From Parascedosporium putredinis (taxonomy: Eukaryota; Ascomycota; Sordariomycetes; Microascales; Microascaceae): DNA of 64,000 nucleotides. The DNA is taken from NCBI GenBank assembly GCA_949357655.1, contig CASHTG010000002.1, positions 1,318,501 through 1,382,500 of the forward strand, written 5' to 3'. Positions within the stretch are counted from its first letter, which is position 1; each line of letters opens with the position of its first letter. The position numbers and the translations under genes were made by a program. Shown here piece by piece: positions 24,132 through 35,683 of the stretch. The notes beneath the pieces were generated by a model. It was not told the origin of the DNA, searched no databases, and worked only from the letters and a program-made list of their open reading frames with translations.

Positions 24132-24679
24132 GGTGGTTGGCTGTGAAGCACAAAGATGAGGTGCTTGGGAACAGCCGTCGCAAGGTGGAAAAAAATAGTC
24201 CTTCGAATGTTGTCCCGCGCGCCAGGGACAAGGTGAGTCAGACGTAAGTTTTGATATCTTTCAAGTTGCCACAGCTCCGGGTCGCCTGGCACACTTTCGG
24301 TCTCGAAAAATCCCGTCCCAGATGGTGGGGTAAAACCTAATGGGGATGGAGGGGCAGGAACGAGCCCAGCAGAGAAAGACCCCGCACACACACCTGAGTA
24401 TGACTAACACGGCTGTCTACAACTGGCAAGAGCTGGATCGGGCGGGTCCAAGCTCTGCCAAAATACGTCTACGTAACTGTCAATCCATCCAGTTGATGGA
24501 TGCTGAATTCGCAACTCTGACTTCTCTTTCTCAAACACTCAATAATCCGGTGCGATTAGCTACCTTGGCCTGCTTCCGCCGGTTGACATTGTGCTGCTAA
24601 GATGAAAGTGGCAAACAAGGAGAGCCCCAAAGTCTGGAAGCCCACAACTCGTTCAAGGCGTAGCTGCCAAAAGACGATC
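24132..24679. other. Intergenic region
   Basis: Promoter of the isoleucyl-tRNA synthetase gene and 3' flank of the dehydrogenase gene, both on the minus strand. I see no gene or repeat. Confidence 0.5.
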
Positions 24680-25844
24680 TCAGGCCTCCAGGTTCCAGAG
24701 CCCAGTGCACTTGAATTTAAGCAGGTCTTTTGCGACGATTTCGTCCTCCATCTCTAGAAGCCGGGGCAAATCCCAACGGCAACTGAGCCACCGACCACCG
24801 AGGAACTCGCGCCGCTTGCTAGTTAGGAAAGGAATGGAGTGCGCCGCTAACTCGGGCTTGTCGTTCAAGCGAACTATTGAGGTTCGGAGATTTGGCTCTG
24901 GTTAGCTACACATTCGACACCTCGTCTCGCCACGTAGGGAGGGGGATAATTCACATCTGAGCCGCTCAGGGAGTCGCGCCGAAAGGTCCGTCGGCGTTCC
25001 GCAAGGATGAAGAGAATATGAGAGAACACCCTAGTCCTCATTTTATTAGCACCATACTCAGGCCTTCAATGGGCGAGGTTTTGCCTAGAGATACCTGAGC
25101 CCCGTATTCATCCTGCACACACTCGGTGAAGCGGGCCAAAGCGAACTTGGAGACGTGATAGGCACCGCCACCAACCCCGGCATAGTGCGCCGCGACACTC
25201 GAGAGGTTGACAATGGTCTTGTCGCCGCCTTTTAACATGAGTGGTAGAAAGGCCTTTGTCGTACGGAAGACACCCCAGTAGTTGACGTCCCATGCTCGCA
25301 TGTAATCTTCCTCATCTACATCGAGGAGAGACGCAAACTCGGCCATATGGCCCGCGTTATTGACCAGAATATCAAGTTGACCCCATTCTTCCTCAACCCT
25401 CTTTGCCGCCGCCTCCACGCTTGATCTGTCACAGACGTCCATCTCAAGCACCAACACATTGGGTTCGACTCTGCCTGCGTCCTTTGCCGCCTTCCTTACG
25501 GCGTCCGCAGTTTCTGTAGCGAGGGTTCGAGCGCAGAGTGCAATTCTTTGTGCCCCGGCTTGGGCATATCCGGTCGCAACATAGGAGCCGATACCTTTGC
25601 TCGCGCCAGTGATCAGCACCGACTTACCTTTACAATCGGATTTTACAACGGGGTCGATTTCTGGGTATGTGTCGTGGTGTACGATGCCTGTGAAGTGGTC
25701 GACTAGATTGTTGGAGCATTTTGTCAGCTGTAAAACCGCTCTCTTTTCGTATCAATCCCCTTCATCTCATCTCGGTCTAGATCACCGCGTGTTCTCTTCC
25801 TGAATGACTTACTCATTTGAGGGGCATCCCTCTAGCTTGCTCAT
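24680..25844 (-). CDS. Short-chain dehydrogenase/reductase
   Basis: The protein is a classical Rossmann-fold NAD(P)-dependent oxidoreductase; the substrate cannot be read from sequence. Motifs: GKSVLITGASKGIG (TGxxxGxG cofactor loop), MDVCDRSS, DILVNNAGHMAEF (NNAG), NLSSVAAHYAGVGGGAYHVSKFAL (catalytic Ser, and Tyr-x3-Lys as YHVSK), then SLHPCGTPTDLSARLPERL and SCRWDLPRLLEMEDEI. Exons 25844-25813, 25740-25095, 25030-24955 and 24873-24680 join without frame breaks to give 315 residues starting MSKLEGCPSNEAVLQLTKCSNNLVDHFTG. The first intron (25741-25812) ends in an unusual GAG-AG context without a clear branch point, so the N-terminus is the least certain part. The other introns (64 and 81 nt) are standard. 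Confidence 0.87.
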
Positions 25845-26455
25845 GTTTCGTCATTTTCGTCTCGCTTTAAGGAGAATGGAAGCGATATTTATTCCAACCA
25901 AATATCAAAGAAATAAAACCTCGAGTGATTGGGAGTGAGGAAGAAACACTGGCGGCGGCGGGCTTCGGAAAACTCCGGTGAGTCCGGACATTCCCCAATC
26001 CTGGCGCCCATGCATCCGTTAGATAAAGGCAAAGATCAACGAGTGCATCTCTCATCTCCACATACTTTTCTTTCTCCAGGAAATACTCCAATTAATTCAC
26101 CAAAGGTTTGCTGAGAACAGCCATTATACCAACTCTATGACATTTGCCCCATTACAGATCCTTCAGGACGTCTTCATATTTTGCCTATCCATTCGCAAAC
26201 GATCGCCACTTAGGAAGAGGCCTCTCGCTTTTTAGTGCTTTGGCATGCAATCTTGAAGATGTCGTGTATACAGCGGCGAGTCCAAAGGCAGACGGGAAGG
26301 AATCCGCAGAGCAAAATAGTTTCAGGGTGCGGACCTGTTCGGAGTCATCTGTGATTGTTATCTATCGTGACTTGCAGCGAGCTGGATTCGAAATATATAT
26401 ATATATATAAAAGACGCCTAAGTTTTGTACACGAAGTCTGCATTAACTCTTCTCT
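25845..26455. other. Intergenic region with an AT dinucleotide run
   Basis: Upstream of the SDR gene and downstream of the FAD oxidoreductase gene. It contains an (AT)n stretch at about 26392-26409. No gene is visible. Confidence 0.5.
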
Positions 26456-27945
26456 CTAAACCTCAACAGGCTTAAGTTCCGCGACAGTCTGGGGTGTCTG
26501 GGTGGCCTCTACAAATTCGGGGTCGTTGAACGGGACCGCCCCCATGTTGTACCATGCTCGGGCAGACATTAGAGCAGGGTCTTTTCCTTGGAGTAGAAGG
26601 CCAGCTCAGTCTTACCATCGCCAAAATGAGTCACCGATCGATCCTAACACACAAATCTCTTGTAAGTATCCGTCATCACCCACGGCGTGCTTTTAGCTGC
26701 GGAATGATATTGCTCAACGTACCATTCCTAAAGTCAACTTGATGACGGCGTCCGCCCAATATGGCTCATAGGTGTGCTTGAGAGCCTTTCCTTGGGTGGC
26801 AAGGACGATGTTATCGGCGCATATCATAGCCTTCCTCATCGCCGACCGCGCATTGGGATTTGCTTCTCCATGGCCTGCAAGATCTCCGCACACGAACACG
26901 TTTGGAAGGGAGTCGTCGGCGATTTGGAGAGTTGGCCTTGTTCTGACGTAGCCATCCTCGGTGATAACATCCTTCGCAATGCTGCTAACGATAGCGGAAC
27001 TTGGCCTTTGTCCTGTGCAGTGTACCTGTTATGACCCGAAGAACCCGGGACTGTCAGCAATGCCACATATTCTCCGATAGGAAGGGTAATGGATGAGCCT
27101 AGGGTAGGACGGCACGTACGATACAGTCATACTCTACCGTCTTCCCAGATTTTAGAGTAGCGAGGCCAGCTGCTTCATCCTCGGCGATCAGCCGATCACC
27201 CAGGATGACCTCGATCCCCAAGTCTTGAAGGCCTTTAAGACCCGCGGTTTGTAGTCCAGTCCCGAATCGGTGCATCACTGCGCTTCGTGAATGCACAAGG
27301 GTGACGGTCTTGTTGGGATACAGCGACTTAGCGTCAGTAGCGACCTCTACACCAGCCGCTCCACCGCCGACGATGACGAGCTTGTTGGAAGCCTTGATAC
27401 GCTGCTGCATGGCCTGGAGGAGCTTCACGCCCTTGACCTTGGATGTTTCGCCCACACGCGGGAAGGACATCGTCAGCGCCGCTTCCAGTCGCGATGACCA
27501 AGTACTCATAGGGTATGACATTACCCGAGCCGGCGAGAGTCACCGAGTCTCTGCTGATGGTCGCGACCTTGCCCTGTACCCACCTTGCCCTGGCGCCATT
27601 TAAATATGGGCCATAAGGGATGAAGGCTTTGTCCTCATGCCCCTCTACAACACAGAAACGTGGCAATACCCAGGTGAAGTTAAAGTGGCTATTTGGCTCA
27701 ATGACGACGACCTCGAATGGGCTGTCGGCGGGAAGATCACAGGATATTATACGCGCAGCATAGTAGCCGGCAAAACCAGCCCCAACGATGACAATATTGC
27801 GCTTGGGTTTCTCGGGATCGGCCTCAGTCGCGTCCGTGGCGAGGCGGCGGGGTTTGGTATTGCGAGAAAAGAAAGCGACGTAAGCGCCTAGGACATAACC
27901 GACCAGCTTGCAAACAAGCGCGGCCTTATTGACCACCTTCATCAT
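26456..27945 (-). CDS. AIF/FSP1-like FAD-dependent oxidoreductase
   Basis: The family comprises NAD(P)H:quinone-type flavoproteins (AIF, AMID/FSP1, NDH-2 relatives). An N-terminal hydrophobic segment (AALVCKLVGYVLGAYVAFF) may anchor the protein. Then come NIVIVGAGFAGYYAARII (FAD-binding GxGxxG), YEYLVIATGS (ATG motif), the second Rossmann motif KLVIVGGGAAGVEVATD (NAD(P)H) and the FAD-contacting GD motif NVFVCGDLAGHGEANPNARSAMRKA. Exons are 27945-27120, 27025-26723 and 26643-26456; introns of 94 and 79 nt are GT/AG. Frame breaks occur around 27465-27480 and at 26586-26587. The second leads from HFGDGKTELAFYS to ALMSARAWYNMGAVPFND, the usual C-terminal segment of the family. Size is about 438 residues. 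Confidence 0.85.
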
Positions 27946-29713
27946 GGTTCGGGGTCGCGTCTTGTCGAGGCTTGCGATGGCTCCGGCCCTCCTCGGGAAG
28001 TGGTGTACTGGGGAGGCACGTTACGAGTCAATGATTGAAAGTAGTGGTAACAAAAGAAAGGTGGTGCGTGAAGGAAGAAAGCAAGATGAATGGATCAATA
28101 CGACTCCAAGGGGAGGAATGCGAAAGTGAGACGGCTATTTCTCCTCACTGCAAAGACCCAGAGAACAAGAGGGGAAAGGGTGCGTGTAAAGAAGGGAGGG
28201 AGGGAGAGTTGCAACTACACGCGCGCAATCAAGTGAGGGCCAGAGATTTTCCGAGCGGGAAAGTGTTGCCATTGTGTGCGTTTTGCTAGTGCAGCCAAAT
28301 TTGTCAAAGCCTTGAGTCGGGTCAATACATGTAGACTGCAGCTTCAATTCACCTACCGAGGTACGGTACCGATGACTGAAACTTTGAGTAAGGCTGCCTA
28401 AAGAATCAGTAGCCTGCAAGTTATCCTGACTCGCTAACCATCGGCGGCGGCCCGGAGATATCCCCATCGCGAATGTGTCGGGCGAACTGAGAAAGTGAGG
28501 ACCCGCAAAGGCCCTTGGGAAAAAAAAAAATTACATGGAGATGCAAGATGATTGATCTGATAAGATAATTAATTCCCTGCACCCATCCTTTCTCGGAAAG
28601 GCAGGTGGCGTAGAGTGGAGCCGTCATTTGCAACCAACACCAGCACAGCCTCCATTAAATGCTCACTCCATGTACAATCATCTGGCTAGATGTACAGATG
28701 GAATTGGGACCCCTCATTGACACAACAATCCCTATTGTCTCAACCCTCATCCTCCCACTTCTAAAAGGGAAGAACGAAACAAAGCAAAAGTCTAATAAGG
28801 CCCACGACCTTAATCGAGCCGAGTCAGAGGGGGAAAGTCCCCACGAGCCAATCCATTGTATTGAACCTTTGCTCAGAAGACTCTCCTCCCAAGCCGCAAG
28901 GGCCCTCTGTTTTCGGTGCCTCCAAGGGCCCCCACCTCCATCTGAGGACCTTGACCCTGTCTACAACCACACAACGGCGGGTCCGTGGTCCCATGTCATG
29001 CCCACACCATGATTGATCGCTTCATCTTTGATCCCTGTGCCTCGGTAACGCCTCCCGTATTGGTCCAAGTTAGATGGGCCTAAGGGTCGAATACGCTTTT
29101 TCTTCACTAAGGTCAGAGCAGCAGCGATATCGGCCCCAAGAAGCCGTTTCGGAGACGATGAATACGAGAAAATGTTTTCTCCCATCACACCGAGGGCCGC
29201 TTGACAATAGTAGATATTACCACCTGGCTATACGCCCCCGCCATTTGCGTGGGCATGCACGCCGCGAATACAACCTCTGATCGTCTGCTGCAACTAAAAC
29301 AACATAGGCACGATCTTCTAGCACTACACACCGAGAGCAAAAGAGAGCGAAGGCAAGGAAAATAGACTAGTCACTCCATATGAGTCTTCATTCGTTTATG
29401 AGATGTATATTATTACCTTCCCTTTTCCCGCCAGACCGAAAGAAAACCAGAGAAAAAAAAGCGACAAATAACCAAGAGAAGAAAAGGCCAATCCTACCGG
29501 CAAAAGATGACCAAGTGGAAAGGAAAGAGCCAGGATCTTAAAATAGAAGCACAGTTATCAATCAATCAGTTGACACCTCGAGCAAAACAAGCCAGCTCGC
29601 CTCCCTCCTCACCACTCAGTTCTTGCCAGGCAATTTTGAATGCGTGATGATAAAACCGTCGACAACCGAAAATTTGAAAGCGCGTATATCCCTAAAATGT
29701 CATTACTGCCCCG
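27946..29713. other. Intergenic region, no recognised gene
   Basis: Upstream of the FAD oxidoreductase and downstream of the acetyltransferase gene, both on the minus strand. It holds an ATCTGATAA word (28555-28563) matching the iron-responsive GATA-factor consensus, a TACATGTA palindrome (28326) and a poly-A run near 28520. No convincing reading frame. Confidence 0.45.
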
Positions 29714-30499
29714 TTATGCCTGGTGTTTGGTAGCCTCGCGCCATTCGTCAAAAGTCATGCCAAGCGACCGCGGCATGATTACCATCAGAGGCACTTGGAT
29801 GTCCTCGGGCGTGCCAAGAACCTCCTTTTGTGAACAATGGTCTCGCTGAGCTTCTGGAACCCCATTTTTTCGTAGAGGCCCACGCTGGAAGGCGAAGCTT
29901 CGAAGTAAAGAGGCAGTTGCCACGCCTCAGCCATCTCGACGCCCCATTTGCAGATGAGGGCGCCAGCCTTGCGGCCCTGGTGCTTCGGCTCAATAGCGAT
30001 GACGTGAGTGTCTTGAAGAAATAGTCGCCATCCGGGCGCGCCAGTTAGCCAATCGCCTTGATAAACCCTCCGGCATGGGACAAATCGATCACAACTTACA
30101 GATATAGGGCCTTCCTCCAAAGATGGATTCCCTGGCTTCCCACAGAGGGTTCAAAATAGCTTCGGCCTTTGCACGATGCTCGCCCTCGAGCCAGGGCACG
30201 CCGTGGTTGGCACGCTCTTCGCTAGTACGGGGCGCGAGGTAGGCGTCGGTAAGGACCATGCCAATAATTCCCATGCTATCAGTGTCAAGCACTTTGTAGG
30301 TGTATTGGTTCGTAGCCTTGGCCCAGTAATCCGCGGTGGCCTGGGTGTGGGCCTTGCGGAACTCGTCCCCCTCGAAACCACCTGGGAAGAGGACGCTGAG
30401 CATCAAGGCACCCATAGGGTCCTTCTTGAATGCGGAGAAATAGACATCGTAGATCCTTTCAATGTCCGGAATGAGGGCGGGGGCAATGCCGACGGTCAT
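29714..30499 (-). CDS. GNAT-family N-acetyltransferase
   Basis: GNAT enzymes transfer the acetyl group of acetyl-CoA to an amine; the acceptor is not predictable here. Exon 1 (30499-30100) encodes MTVGIAPALIPDIERIYDVYFSAFKKDPMGALML and DTDSMGIIGMVLTDAYL. Exon 2 (30011-29714) encodes THVIAIEPKHQGRKAGALICKWGVEMAE, whose Q/R-x-x-G-x-A/G loop binds the CoA pyrophosphate, and then LYFEASPSSVGLYEKMGFQKL, the C-terminal GNAT motif B. The intron 30012-30099 has GTAAGT, GGCTAAC and CAAG. A frame break at the T-run 29826-29829 separates ETIVHKR from EVLGTPEDIQVPLMVIMPRS. The restored length of about 232 residues fits fungal GNATs. Confidence 0.85.
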
Positions 30500-33400
30500 G
30501 GTGGGCGATCAGTGGGGGCTTTGAAAATCTGTCAGCGATCAACGTGTGCGTGAATGTTGTCCCCGTTGGGATGAAGTATAAGATTTGTGGGGTATATTTA
30601 CAGTTTCGAGGGTGAACGCGTTTTCCTGTCTCTTTTCCTGTAGAAAAAGTATCACGAGATCTCCTTCGGCCGGGGACGAAGAATATATGGGAAATGGGGC
30701 AAAACAGGGTTGGGTAAATGCGGGATAAAAGTTTTTAATATCTTGCTTGGCTGCAAGTGGGGAGGGTAGGTCGGGTTCACACGGAGGAGGTATGCGAACG
30801 TCAGAGGGAGAAGGAGTGGGAAAAGCTGAGGAGGGAGTAGTGGAAGGAGATTGATAAGATGAGATGTTTTCTAGTTTTTCTTTTTCTTTTGGAGATCGGG
30901 TTAGCTCCTCAAAAGCTGGGACGGCTTTTCGAAGGATTTTATATCCCCAATTACTCTATTCCGCCAAACTATGTGGGTAGGCTAAGACGAGCTGGACCTT
31001 CGATTTCACGGCGACTAGACCTCATTGCGCCCTCCATGTATCTTGCCCCCTCGGCTGTCCCCGTCATGTCTACAAAAACGACCCCCTCTTTCTCTTGCAG
31101 GCGCTAGATCAGGCCGATGCTTCCCAAGAGCCCGACCATCCTCCAAGTCTTTACGCACCATTATTCATAGGACGGTCTCGATTTGGCAGGAAGATGTGTT
31201 TCGAGACGGAATCTCGTGTAAGCCCTGATCTTCCCCCATGCACACCCCGCCCTGGTCTCTCTGGCTATGGTCCCCTTTCCATTATTACCACCAGTCTCGA
31301 CGCAAAATTGAGGAACGCCAAGGTGAGCACGTTGTGCACTAGCGCGAGGGGCACTTCCAAGGGTGTGTGTGGGGCCGACTTCCGACGGCGAAGTCGCGAG
31401 GACAAGGGTCTATTGACAATCAAGGATTGAGAAAAAAAAAAAAAAAAAGAAAGAATAAATACGCACGGAAAGGGATGGGTGGAAGAGAAGCGAGAAATTC
31501 AGTCGGAATAAATTCCACCCAAATATGGCAGCCCTAGCTTGATAGGACATTGTGTTCCGCCCGCCCTCTCTGCATGCCGCGCAGCCGAAGCCCGGTATCC
31601 AAGTCCCAGAATTCTGCTCCATGGATGGATCCATGGATGGGTTGATGGTGGATCTTGATAGAGAACAGAGACAGGTACACCACCCCTGTCCTTACCACCG
31701 CTTCCAGCAACGCCGCCAATGCGATTCCGACTGAGAACTTCCTGCTCCTCGGGATGCATAATGTACGAAGTAGTAGGGCTATGGCCCAGGATTGTGCACT
31801 CAGCTCGCTTCAACCCGGTACGAATGGGCCTTTGCAGCTCTCCATCACACCTCTGGACAACCCGCCCGCACTCCCCAAGTCGTTAAGCCAAGCGACAGGA
31901 GAGAGAAAGTGAGTGTGAGTGAAGAACTTTGAGTGGGCGGGTGGCGTCTTTCTCCCCACGGATACTCCAACACCCCCAGTCTTACCCGGGTTTTGCCTCG
32001 AACTCTTTGCGGGATTCATGCGAATAATAGCACTATTGAGTGCCACAGCTATAACGTAGTGTTCAAGTGGCGATGCAACCCACCATTCCGTTGCAGTCAC
32101 ACATGTCAGAAGATTCATCCATCCATGTAATTAGTGTACAGCAAGTGGCCCCATCCGGTGTCGCTTCGTCTCCACCAACAGCTTCATCCGCCTACTCTCG
32201 TGAAATCCTGATGAGGTATACGCCGATGCAAGCTGTCTAATCAAGTGCTCCGAAGCAACGTGTATTTCTTGCCCGATGTTTTGATCGCCCATTGCCCACT
32301 ACCAAGGCAGACAGACGGTCTTTTAGTCCGACCCGGCGCATCTATAACTCGGGGAGGCTTTCACATCAAGCAGAGCTAATCTCATTCAAACTCAAAGGCA
32401 GGTAGGAAAGGTCCGGCTGCCTTGCCCTAGATTCATCGTCCGCTAGGTCCGTCCTGGTGTCCGATGTAGGTGCGGGTTCGAGGCTGGGCACAGCCCGCTT
32501 CTGCTGCGAGCGGGGAATCGGCATTTGACCACCCATGCTATCCTTTGCTAAAATGGCGTGGGATATCAACGCACCGAGCTGCCGCACTACAAGTACTCGA
32601 ACGAGGCGCTTGGCTGGCTTGTCCTCTTCAAGCAGGAGCGGCAGCCCGCTCGCCTTACACACCACCCGAATGCAAGGTTCTAGAAAGGGCTGCTAGGATG
32701 CTGCTGAGCATCATGCCGAGCCAAAAACAGAAAGCTCCGGGCAGGCACGGGCCCTATCCATCCCCCAAGCCATTGGGATGGGCTACGAGAGCCCGGCACC
32801 GATGCCAAGATCCTCGCCTGCACGGGAGAACCCACGCTTGAGCGATCAAACTGCGCTTTCCGAAAGAGCCTAGTCATGGGTCTTCTCCGTCCAGCTCCAT
32901 TCACCACCCTCATCCGACGTAAACGTACACGCTCTGCCGCGTGACACGCCTAAACCAACATGGGCTGTCACAATCCTCTTTGAGCAACAGCTTATGTACA
33001 AAATATGGCGTTTGGGCCGCGGCTTCTGCCAAGGATCCAAGCCGAAGTGGCCTCTGCTATGCATCATGCCATCATCATATCCCCATGAGGTTAGCAGCTA
33101 TGCAAAAGAGGCCCCTTGATCCTTCATCTTCTGATTGATAAGATAAACCAAGGATCCCCTAACCCCCTTAACCGCTGGCCTCACCCCCACGCACGCCAAG
33201 TGAGGGATGGAGGATGGGAAAACGGCTACCCTTAGTCGTTTCTGGCGAAGTGATAGGCTTCTGTTAGGTAAGTATCTGACACGGCGTTCGGTTCAGTGGC
33301 TGAAATGTATACACATGGCGGATACTTTAGTACTTGTCTAAGAATATGTATAAAATAAAATATATAAAATTGAAAAAGAACTTGATAGATCATAATGTAC

Positions 33401-33853
33401 AAAGCTGCCTGCCTGTCTGTACATGTAGTCTTCATGGCGATATTCACTTCGATGGTCGAAGTGGACCGAACCCAAGCGTTACATGTATGCAGTCGACACG
33501 CGTTTCCCCCTTGAAATTGAATACAGGCCGTGACGAATGTACCAGTGGACAAGCCAGGTTTAGTGCCAAATGTCAAGTAATTCCACACTCCATCATTAAT
33601 TAGTATTTCAATCTGAACAGCCTACAATGGGGAAACGAGATAACATCGTTGCCCCATGTTGTACGGGGCAGGATAGACCGGCACTTGACTACCTCAATAT
33701 GCAGCCTTTTACCCGTTACCCCCGTCTCCTCCTTCGTTCCTGAAACAGGTCACCCTTTTTCAAAGCGTTGGGTGCGAAACCGTACGACACATGATGGCGG
33801 CTTGTCCTACAGAACCAAGTCCTACTAGTCCGCCGAACAATACAGGTGAAGGC
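30500..33853. other. 3.35 kb intergenic region, no recognised gene
   Basis: Downstream of the siderophore transporter gene and upstream of the acetyltransferase gene. It contains a 17-19 A run near 31432, a nested ATGGATGGATCCATGG palindrome region (31619-31641) and two TACATGTA palindromes (33420, 33480). I find no domain-bearing frame. Confidence 0.45.
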
Positions 33854-35683
33854 TTAGAAGACAGTTCCCTTGACCTGCTTAATATCCTTCAGCTTGATAT
33901 CACGCCACAGCCACGCCATCACCCAGGCCGCGGCGATACCGCAGGTACTGACGATGGCCATCAGCCGCTGAGTATCGGCATACGCGGCGTTGATGCCAGT
34001 TCGGATGGGGTTGCCGGTCTTATACGCCAGCTGGGTGTACAGACTGCCGAAGATGCCGTCAATCGCGGTGCCGGGAGGGGTATACTTCTCGAGGTTGGAC
34101 CTGAAGTTGCTCGTCCAAACAGCCGTTGAAACGGTGGAGCCGATAGCGGTACCCATACCGGAGAAAAGGTCCAGGATGGCAATAATAACGGCAATATACT
34201 GGCGGCTTAAAGGAGCCATCATAGCCATTTCGCCGGCGATGACGATCGGCCCACCGGCGAAGGCAATGAAAATTTGGGTCATGACGATGAAGCCAATACT
34301 CTGGGAGGCCATGCGGAAGTGGATGAGGAGGCCGACGCCAAGCATCATGAGGGGAATGCCATATATAGTGGCAACCCACTTGAACCTGCCCGTCCATTTG
34401 ACAAAGTAGCCGATGAAGATGGCCGCAAAACAGGAGCCGACACGATAAATGTTGCTGATGTAGGTAGACTTGGTGACACCCTGATCCCAAACGACGACAA
34501 GCATAGAGGTGAAGTAACTACCCCAGACGCTTGAGTTGAAGAAGATGAAGAAGAACATCATGCCACCAGTGAAGACGGTTCGATCGGTAAGGAGGTGCAT
34601 GGGGATGAACTTGACTGGAGCGAGGAACTTTTCGTAGAGAGCAAAGGCAATAAGTAGGCAAGGGCCGATGACGAGCATGGCGATAATCATGGGCGACTGC
34701 CATGACTTGTGCTGCTGAGAGTAGAGGGTGAAGGGAAGCAGGGTAAGGGCCATGCCGGCCGCAAGAAGGATGATGCCGACAAGGTCAACCTCGATGCAGT
34801 AATCGATGATGCTCTTGGGGGTGATGGGCTTCTTCTCGCGGCGAGCAAGCAGACCAGCCTTCTCAGCAGTCTTTTGCTTGACCAAGAAAAGAGCGATGAG
34901 GGGAATGACCACGACGGGGGTGACGATGGCCCAGATACCGAAACCCCATCGCCAACCAGGGCCGGCGATGACACTGTCCGCAATGGGGCCGCCTACCCAC
35001 GTAGTAACGATGTAAGGGGAAGTGGCAAAGGCGAGCATGAGGGGACGGTTCATGAGACTCGAAGTATCGGCGATGAAGATGGTGATACAGTAGCTGACAG
35101 CTTGAGCGCCCGTGAGAGAGAACACCTGAGCCGCGGCGTAGGTTTCAACATTCTTACAGGCGGCCATCATGACAAAACCAATCACCCAGAGGAAGAGGGA
35201 CACTGCGAGACCCTGCGGACGGCCCCAAGTATCTAGAATCTTGGCGAGAGGGAGCTTGGTAAGACTGGCAATCATGCTCGACATGATGTTCGTCGTTGCG
35301 GTAAGAGAGTGCCTGCCAAACGAAGAGGTCACGAAGGGCGTCAGGGAGCGCACGACGACCTCTTCCGTCGAAGCGACAAAATAGATGAACCAGATGCTAC
35401 TTTTAGCGTTAGTAGTCTGCGAAAGGGTGCGCGCGCATCATTCCAACTCACATCGCATAGGCCGCAATCAAATCCTTCTTGGACCAGGTGAGGGTTGTCG
35501 CCTCGACAGCAGCGACACCATCCTGGTACTCATCGCTAATAGCCCGATCGTTGATTGGGGAGACGTCCTCCGAGTCGCCGACTGGGCGAGGAATCGCATC
35601 GTCGCCGTGCTTCTCGGATGTCGCCTTTCAGAGCCCACGACCTCCTCAGAGGGAGCGGCGTCCTTGCGCTTAAAGAAGCCCAT
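33854..35683 (-). CDS. MFS siderophore-iron transporter (Sit/Mir-like)
   Basis: A proton-coupled importer of ferric siderophores at the plasma membrane is the likely role, from similarity to the fungal Sit1/MirB group. Exon 1 (35683-35452) encodes the charged cytosolic N-terminus MGFFKRKDAAPSEEVVGSE and, after a one-base loss at the T-run 35626-35628, DEYQDGVAAVEATTLTWSKKDLIAAYA. Exon 2 (35396-33854) carries about 14 hydrophobic helices: LAKILDTWGRPQGL (the MFS loop 2-3), SLFLWVIGFVMMAACKNVETYAAAQVF, GWRWGFGIWAIVTPVVVIPLIALFLVKQK and GGPIVIAGEMAMMAPLSRQYIAVIIAI. The intron 35397-35451 has GTGAGT, CTACTAAC and GTAG. About 591 residues. It is divergent from the CFEM gene, and their shared upstream region holds a paired ATCAGATAA element. 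Confidence 0.88.
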
